Shown here: piece after piece, positions 59,798-64,000 of the stretch
Layout: each line of letters starts with the position of its first letter
Numbering within the stretch: position 1 is the stretch's first letter
DNA from: Lodderomyces elongisporus
Lineage: Eukaryota; Ascomycota; Pichiomycetes; Serinales; Debaryomycetaceae
DNA length: 64,000 bases
Direction: 5' to 3'
Assembly: GCF_030384665.1 (NCBI RefSeq)
Contig: NC_083673.1
Location: 3,357,501 to 3,421,500, forward strand
Made by a program: the position numbers and the translations under genes
The notes under the pieces: generated by a model
Database searches by the model: none
What the model was told of the DNA's origin: nothing
The model's input: only the letters and a program-made list of their open reading frames with translations

Positions 59798-60458
59798 TTA
59801 TATCTTGTCTAAAGTCTAGAATTGAAAAAAAAAACCGAAGTTAGTAAACAATGAACAAAAAATGATACCATATGAATCACTAAAAATTGAAATGGTAACA
59901 ATCCAAATAATATTAACAAAGACGGAAAAAAATAATAAAAAAAAAACAACATACCTCAATCGAAAGAATCGAGTTTCCTCTAATCACCTACAACTTAAAA
60001 GTTAGTAAATATTCTCGGTCCACAACACCCATAACATTTCAGTTTGACATACCGTTGTACCAATATTCAATTTCTCGCCATTGGACATCTCCTCGAGTGC
60101 TTCCACCAAGGTCAAATTCGAAAAAACCTAAATTTGTCTAGTTAGTAAATCTCTTCTTACTCATCATTCTGCTTTGCAGATATGTAAAAAATAAACTAGA
60201 GTAATATTTAATATATACATACATCGTACCCTTGCAATTTTCCAATGACTTTCCTGGAACCATTTAATTGCACAGAGACCTTTTTATCCATGTACTATAA
60301 GGGATATACAAGTTAGTACTATTTCTTTCTTGTGGTTTTGTTGTTTTTGTTTTTTGTTTTTTGTTTTTTGTTTTTTTTCTCCATTTTCGATCAATTTCAC
60401 TTCAAATATGGATAGAACTGATGGAACATACGCTTTTTAATTCGGGCTCAGTAATCAT
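59798..60458 (-). CDS. SMX2: Spliceosomal Sm protein G, five exons
   Basis: SmG is one of seven Sm ring proteins on U1, U2, U4 and U5 snRNAs. Exons on the minus strand are 60432-60458, 60223-60294, 60053-60127, 59955-59987 and 59798-59815 (27, 72, 75, 33 and 18 nt). Introns are 137, 95, 65 and 139 nt. All four start GTATGT and contain TACTAAC (at 60312-60318, 60141-60147, 60001-60007 and 59840-59846), end in TAG and are phase 0. The 74-residue product starts MITEPELKSYMDKK. It has Sm1 features LNGSRKVIGKLQGYD and the Sm2 motif VIRGNSILSIETLDKI. The Sm1 half is slightly divergent (VFSNLTLVEALEEM instead of the usual xFLNvVLDdA). The neighbouring GNA1 supports identity, since the two adjoin in S. 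cerevisiae. Confidence 0.93.
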
Positions 60459-60772
60459 GATTACAATAGATATGTTGACTTGTTGGTGTGAATTTGTCTC
60501 TCTGATATTCGTGATATAAGCGAACTAAGTAATGTTTTATGCCTGCGCCAGAATTGTGGTTCTCAAATATAAAGTCAAAAAATAGAAAAAAGAAAATAGA
60601 AAATAGAAATAGAAAAAAAAAAGTAAAAGTAAATAAAAGTGACACAAGGTTAAGTTGAAGGTCTTGTGTTTTCAAAGACACGACATTAAAAAAAATGACA
60701 CTTTATAAAACTACATCCAATTTCCAAAAAAATTGATAACATCTACATATATAATACTATAACTATATCCAA
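60459..60772. other. Spacer IES1 / SMX2
   Basis: The 314 bp between the IES1 stop and the SmG start has A-rich tracts (60575-60640) and no gene. It must serve as IES1 3' end and SmG promoter. Confidence 0.5.
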
Positions 60773-63391
60773 TTATAGCAGTACAGTCTCATTGTCAAGG
60801 TCAAACGATATCCGATTCTTTACCCCGCCAATCTTGAGACGCTGCTGCTTTTCTTTTTTCTCCAATTGTTTTATAAACAACTCATTGACGAAATTGATTA
60901 GTTGGAGCTCAAATGCCTTCCTCTCATTTGCCTTATTGAAATCTCCTTGCGATAGGAAATTGAAAACCACTGCATCTCCTGTATTTGTACCTGATACAGA
61001 TTTGTTCTCAGTTTCAACTCCTTCATTTTCGGTAGCACCACGATTATTTTCATTGACGCCTCCACCACCAACCTTTGCAGTTAAGGATTGACCAAAATTC
61101 TCATAAAGATACTTCTCGGTACCCTTGATCATGTCATGCCTAATGTCTTCCCATTCCAAACCAAGCAACTTGTTCCCAATAGTTCTCTTGTATCTGAAAT
61201 ACCGATAGATCCAATTACCCAAGATGGTAATTTTTTTGTTAAATGAAGCAGTACTCGCCTTTGATGAAGTACGCACATCATAAACTATAGGTCTCGAAAT
61301 CTCCACAAGGTCACACTTGTGAGCTATGGACTCTGTAGGTAATGGTTCATTGGGGAGGTAAGATGCTCTTTTGAAATGGGTTTTCAAGTTAAATAAACCA
61401 TCCATAGGAAATTGTAAATCATAGGAAGCGTTTGCACTACTGCCAATTCTAGTATCTTTGAAATTCTTACTTGTTAAGAATGTACTAAGGTAAGTATCAG
61501 AAACGGTTGACTTTTGCTCAGTCTCGACGCCTTTATTTCTCCTATATCTCCTTTTACCCGTTTGTGTTTTCTCTGATTTTGGCTTCACATCACTTTCTTC
61601 AATATCACTAAGGAACGAATCATCATGGTCCCCTGCAACTGAGGACGTTGTTGCTGCTGCTATTGCCGCGGCTCTTTTTCTGCTCCCGCTACCTGCCCGT
61701 TTCTCGCCTGTCAATTGCAGATGCAGACCAAGACCCAGACCCAGACCCAGACTCAGACCCAGACTCAGACCCAAGCTCAGCCTACCGAGTCTATCAACGG
61801 ATCTATGTGGTGTGTCATTACTATGATCCTCGCTCACATACTGCATTCTCGCTTTGAACATCTCATCAGCATACTGAATCTCATAGTCAGTATCCTTATC
61901 GTAATTGGCAAAATCTTCATCGGGTATTGGAACATCCTTGGGGAAAGAACCATCAATGCCAAATGGATTTTCACTCAACTGTTGACTTGAAAAGTCCGTC
62001 TCTAAATGTGAATATACAAGCCATAAAAATTGACGAGCTCTCACTTTAGGGTCGATCTTGACATTGACAAACAAATCAAGAATGTGGAAATCCTTATTGT
62101 CTATTATTGGAATGCCACTATTTGCATTTTCCAACAAAAACAATACTTGTGCAACATTCGTATTTGGTCTTTTCCCATTGGTGCTCAGCTTCATTAATTG
62201 CTCCAAGCTGTCAAACTTACCCTCTTCGTCTTCGTCGCACACGGCTTTGATTATAGATTTTAATCGCGGCGTATCTTGCAATTGATATACCGTGCCGCCA
62301 TCGGGACCTGTTTGCAATGATGGAATTGAATGGTATGTCCTCAATGTTGATTTCATATCATGCACAAAATTGATGGTGGTGTTCATTCGACCAACATTCA
62401 CCAATACACATACCTTCGACACACCTTTCCCTAGATTCTCATCACGTAGCAATTTCTCCTTGAGAATTTTGGAGCTCTTGCTAGACTCGGCCAAGGTTCG
62501 CACATAAATCTCTGCAAATGTCAATTTACTTGAATTATTAGCTCCAGGCACGTTCAGTTCGGGAAAAGAGTTTGTGAAGCACGCCGTCTTATCATCAAAA
62601 ATTGCTTGTAATAAGTCATATTGTATATCCTTTCTCCAGAAGGGCTCACCATCTCCTTTCTTTAATGATAGTTTTGAATTGGCAATGTTACTTTTTTTCT
62701 TTCTCTTTGATGATGATGATGATGACGTAGATGTTGATGAAGCAGACGATGGGGCTTTTCTCTTGGATGAGCGCGGGGTATTGTGGCTACTGTTGTGGTC
62801 GCGTTGACGGTTGTGATTGTTTTGTTTCAGACGGCTTGATGGTGCAATATAATCTTCATCATCACCCATGGTTGTTGAATTTATATCAGTCTCGTCATAG
62901 TCGTCATCTCCATCGTTATCGCCATCTGCCTCGCCATCTGCCTCGCCCTCGGCATCGGCATCATTTTCATCGTTATTTACACCAGCATTTGCATCAGTAT
63001 TTGGCGGTGGGGTCTCTATAAGATGTGAGATAGAATTGATGCCACGTGACGGGGTTGATGCATTTGCAGTTGAATCAATATTAGTAGATTTCGATGCTGT
63101 TGGGACTGTAGTTGTTGCTGTTGTTGCTGTTGTTTGCATGGGCCTTTGCACTGTTGTCTCCGTCGCATTTGCAGTTTCTATGATTCCATCATTCTCTGCA
63201 GTTTCAGCTGTAACTAAATCAGTTATAGAAAGTGCTCCTCCTCCACTTCCAACACTTCCTCCGCTTGTTTCACTTGATCGATGCTCAGAGCGTGTTGATG
63301 ATTGCGAATGTTGACGTGTGGGGCTCAGAGCCAATGCAGTTTCTTGTGATTTCGATGGTGTGTACCTATCATGTATCGGATCGTAACTCAT
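60773..63391 (-). CDS. IES1: INO80 chromatin-remodelling complex subunit Ies1
   Basis: Ies1 is a fungal-specific subunit of the INO80 nucleosome remodeller in the nucleus. The start at 63391 gives MSYDPIHDRYTPSKSQ, matching my memory of a YDPIHD-like N-terminus in Ies1. An in-frame ATG at 63454 would add 21 residues. After about 240 low-complexity residues (Ser/Thr/Ala/Asp-rich, with acidic GDNDGDDDYDE and a KRKKK basic patch) the conserved part begins at EPFWRKDIQYDLLQAIFDD. It runs through FAEIYVRTLAESSKSSKILKEKL and RARQFLWLVYSHLETDFS. A Leu-Gly-Leu-Ser repeat from a 6-nt unit (61727-61780) follows, then a C-terminal block with NWIYRYFRYKRTIGNKLLGLEWEDIR. Family call is from pattern memory. 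Confidence 0.82.
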   Translation of the reverse strand: MSYDPIHDRYTPSKSQETALALSPTRQHSQSSTRSEHRSSETSGGSVGSGGGALSITDLVTAETAENDGIIETANATETTVQRPMQTTATTATTTVPTASKSTNIDSTANASTPSRGINSISHLIETPPPNTDANAGVNNDENDADAEGEADGEADGDNDGDDDYDETDINSTTMGDDEDYIAPSSRLKQNNHNRQRDHNSSHNTPRSSKRKAPSSASSTSTSSSSSSKRKKKSNIANSKLSLKKGDGEPFWRKDIQYDLLQAIFDDKTACFTNSFPELNVPGANNSSKLTFAEIYVRTLAESSKSSKILKEKLLRDENLGKGVSKVCVLVNVGRMNTTINFVHDMKSTLRTYHSIPSLQTGPDGGTVYQLQDTPRLKSIIKAVCDEDEEGKFDSLEQLMKLSTNGKRPNTNVAQVLFLLENANSGIPIIDNKDFHILDLFVNVKIDPKVRARQFLWLVYSHLETDFSSQQLSENPFGIDGSFPKDVPIPDEDFANYDKDTDYEIQYADEMFKARMQYVSEDHSNDTPHRSVDRLGRLSLGLSLGLSLGLGLGLGLHLQLTGEKRAGSGSRKRAAAIAAATTSSVAGDHDDSFLSDIEESDVKPKSEKTQTGKRRYRRNKGVETEQKSTVSDTYLSTFLTSKNFKDTRIGSSANASYDLQFPMDGLFNLKTHFKRASYLPNEPLPTESIAHKCDLVEISRPIVYDVRTSSKASTASFNKKITILGNWIYRYFRYKRTIGNKLLGLEWEDIRHDMIKGTEKYLYENFGQSLTAKVGGGGVNENNRGATENEGVETENKSVSGTNTGDAVVFNFLSQGDFNKANERKAFELQLINFVNELFIKQLEKKEKQQRLKIGGVKNRISFDLDNETVLL
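61727..61780. repeat. Hexanucleotide repeat inside IES1
   Basis: Units AGACCC and AGACTC repeat about nine times on the plus strand and encode the alternating Leu-Gly/Leu-Ser run of IES1. Unit number is likely to vary between strains. Confidence 0.8.
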
Positions 63392-63889
63392 TCTTGTAAT
63401 TCGAGGGGCGGAGTGGAAAGTGAATAGCTGAAATATGGACAATGGAGGTTTCAAAATCGATTTCGTGTGGTTGAACTGTATTTTGAAAACTTATTATTTT
63501 TCCTATTTTTTTCTTTTCTTTTGGCTTTCAAAGCTCTGACGCACTTTACAATTTGCGCGTTGGGTATTCTGTTTAGGCAAGGTCAAGACAAGTGATACTA
63601 ATTATTATTTTATGGCTCAATTCAACCAATGTCTTCTAGAGTAATACTTTAAAAAAAAACCTAGTCTATCTAATGCCTTCCTCGTGCCCATCACCTCCCT
63701 TTCTTCTTGTTCCATTTATTTCCTTTATTTTCCACTATAAGTTTGAACACCTTTTTTTTTCCATACATCATGGTAAATCATGATGATTCATGATGGGCCA
63801 TGTTTTGCTATTACAATATACAAATAATCTACATTCTTCAACAGGAGAAAATTAGGAAAAAAAAATAAAAAAAAATGAGAAGTCTATTT
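63392..63889. promoter_or_regulatory. IES1 promoter and 3' region of the next gene
   Basis: T-runs and a CATGATG-type repeat (63768-63800: CATCATGGTAAATCATGATGATTCATGATG, with several ATCATGAT palindromes) are present. No gene is seen before 63890. Confidence 0.5.
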
Positions 63890-64000
63890 CTATCCATACC
63901 ACACCATCAAATTCTCCACAATTTTGCCTTCAAGAACCACTCTCCCTCCCTCGGTGACCTGCACTGTATCCTTGTCCTTTTCATTGACTTGAAAAGGTAA
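63890..64000 (-). CDS. 3' end of an unidentified gene (cut by window edge)
   Basis: One minus-strand frame is open from the right edge to a TAG at 63890-63892, 36 codons. It contains VNEKDKDTVQVTEGGRVV and ends KIVENLMVWYG. The mixed charged and hydrophobic composition resembles real protein. The other frames stop early, and A-rich 3'-type sequence follows the stop. I cannot name a family from so short a piece. It would run in the same direction as IES1 and SmG. Confidence 0.5.
   Translation of the reverse strand, partial: LPFQVNEKDKDTVQVTEGGRVVLEGKIVENLMVWYG

Noticed and set aside
60448..60681. A 77-codon minus-strand frame
   Set aside because: It reads purine-poor spacer upstream of the SmG first exon in another frame. 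The SmG exon at 60432-60458 explains the real signal.
1..64000. tRNA genes, CRISPR arrays, centromere or telomere repeats
   Set aside because: I looked for A/B-box-like tRNA signatures, regular spacer arrays and telomeric repeats and saw none. A tRNA-scan run would be decisive.

Overview
The window is nuclear DNA of a budding yeast. It is AT-rich and densely packed with genes on both strands. Introns start with GTATGT and have TACTAAC-type branch points close to the acceptor. The proteins match Saccharomycotina families closely. High-affinity hexose transporters of the Candida HGT type, an Ino4 resembling Candida homologues, and many trinucleotide/low-complexity expansions point to the CUG-Ser clade, probably the Lodderomyces/Candida parapsilosis group. 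That placement is inference; no phylogeny was run.

Layout: a truncated gene end (1-267); VPS24 with one intron; a Pmp3/Sna-type membrane protein; RFC5; a complete 8.65-kb Ty3/gypsy-like retrotransposon (4267-12920) inserted just upstream of RFC5, with identical LTRs and a 5-bp target duplication; MXR1; UBP9/13-type deubiquitinase; a 3.3-kb gene-free stretch; two tandem hexose transporters 2.1 kb apart; MRPL16; a spliced small coiled-coil gene (BLOC-1-like); DPH4; RPA49; LIG4; INO4 (spliced); DPH6; the intron-containing ribosomal pair RPS9-RPL21; COY1; a small unknown membrane-anchored protein; DCR2; STE11; an NNK1-like kinase; a YIM1-like oxidoreductase; GNA1; a five-exon SmG gene; IES1; and the 3' end of another gene at the right edge.

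Six genes are spliced. Their exons were assigned by reading donor, branch point, acceptor and reading phase: VPS24, the BLOC-1-like gene, INO4, RPS9, RPL21 and SmG. SmG has four introns in a 74-codon protein, is invisible to single-ORF prediction, and is itself a core spliceosomal protein.

Several neighbourhoods match S. cerevisiae as I recall its map: RPS9-RPL21, DCR2-STE11 and GNA1-SMX2 (with IES1 nearby). Functional themes are housekeeping (replication clamp loading, DNA end joining, Pol I, ribosome, diphthamide, splicing), glucose uptake and signalling kinases. The most unusual items are the SmG gene, the young retrotransposon that landed in a cell-cycle (MCB) box of the RFC5 promoter and carries a Ty3/Ty1-hybrid-looking +1 frameshift site, the strongly structured RPS9 intron, and the very long activation segment of the NNK1-like kinase. 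No tRNA, rRNA, CRISPR array or centromere/telomere signature was seen.
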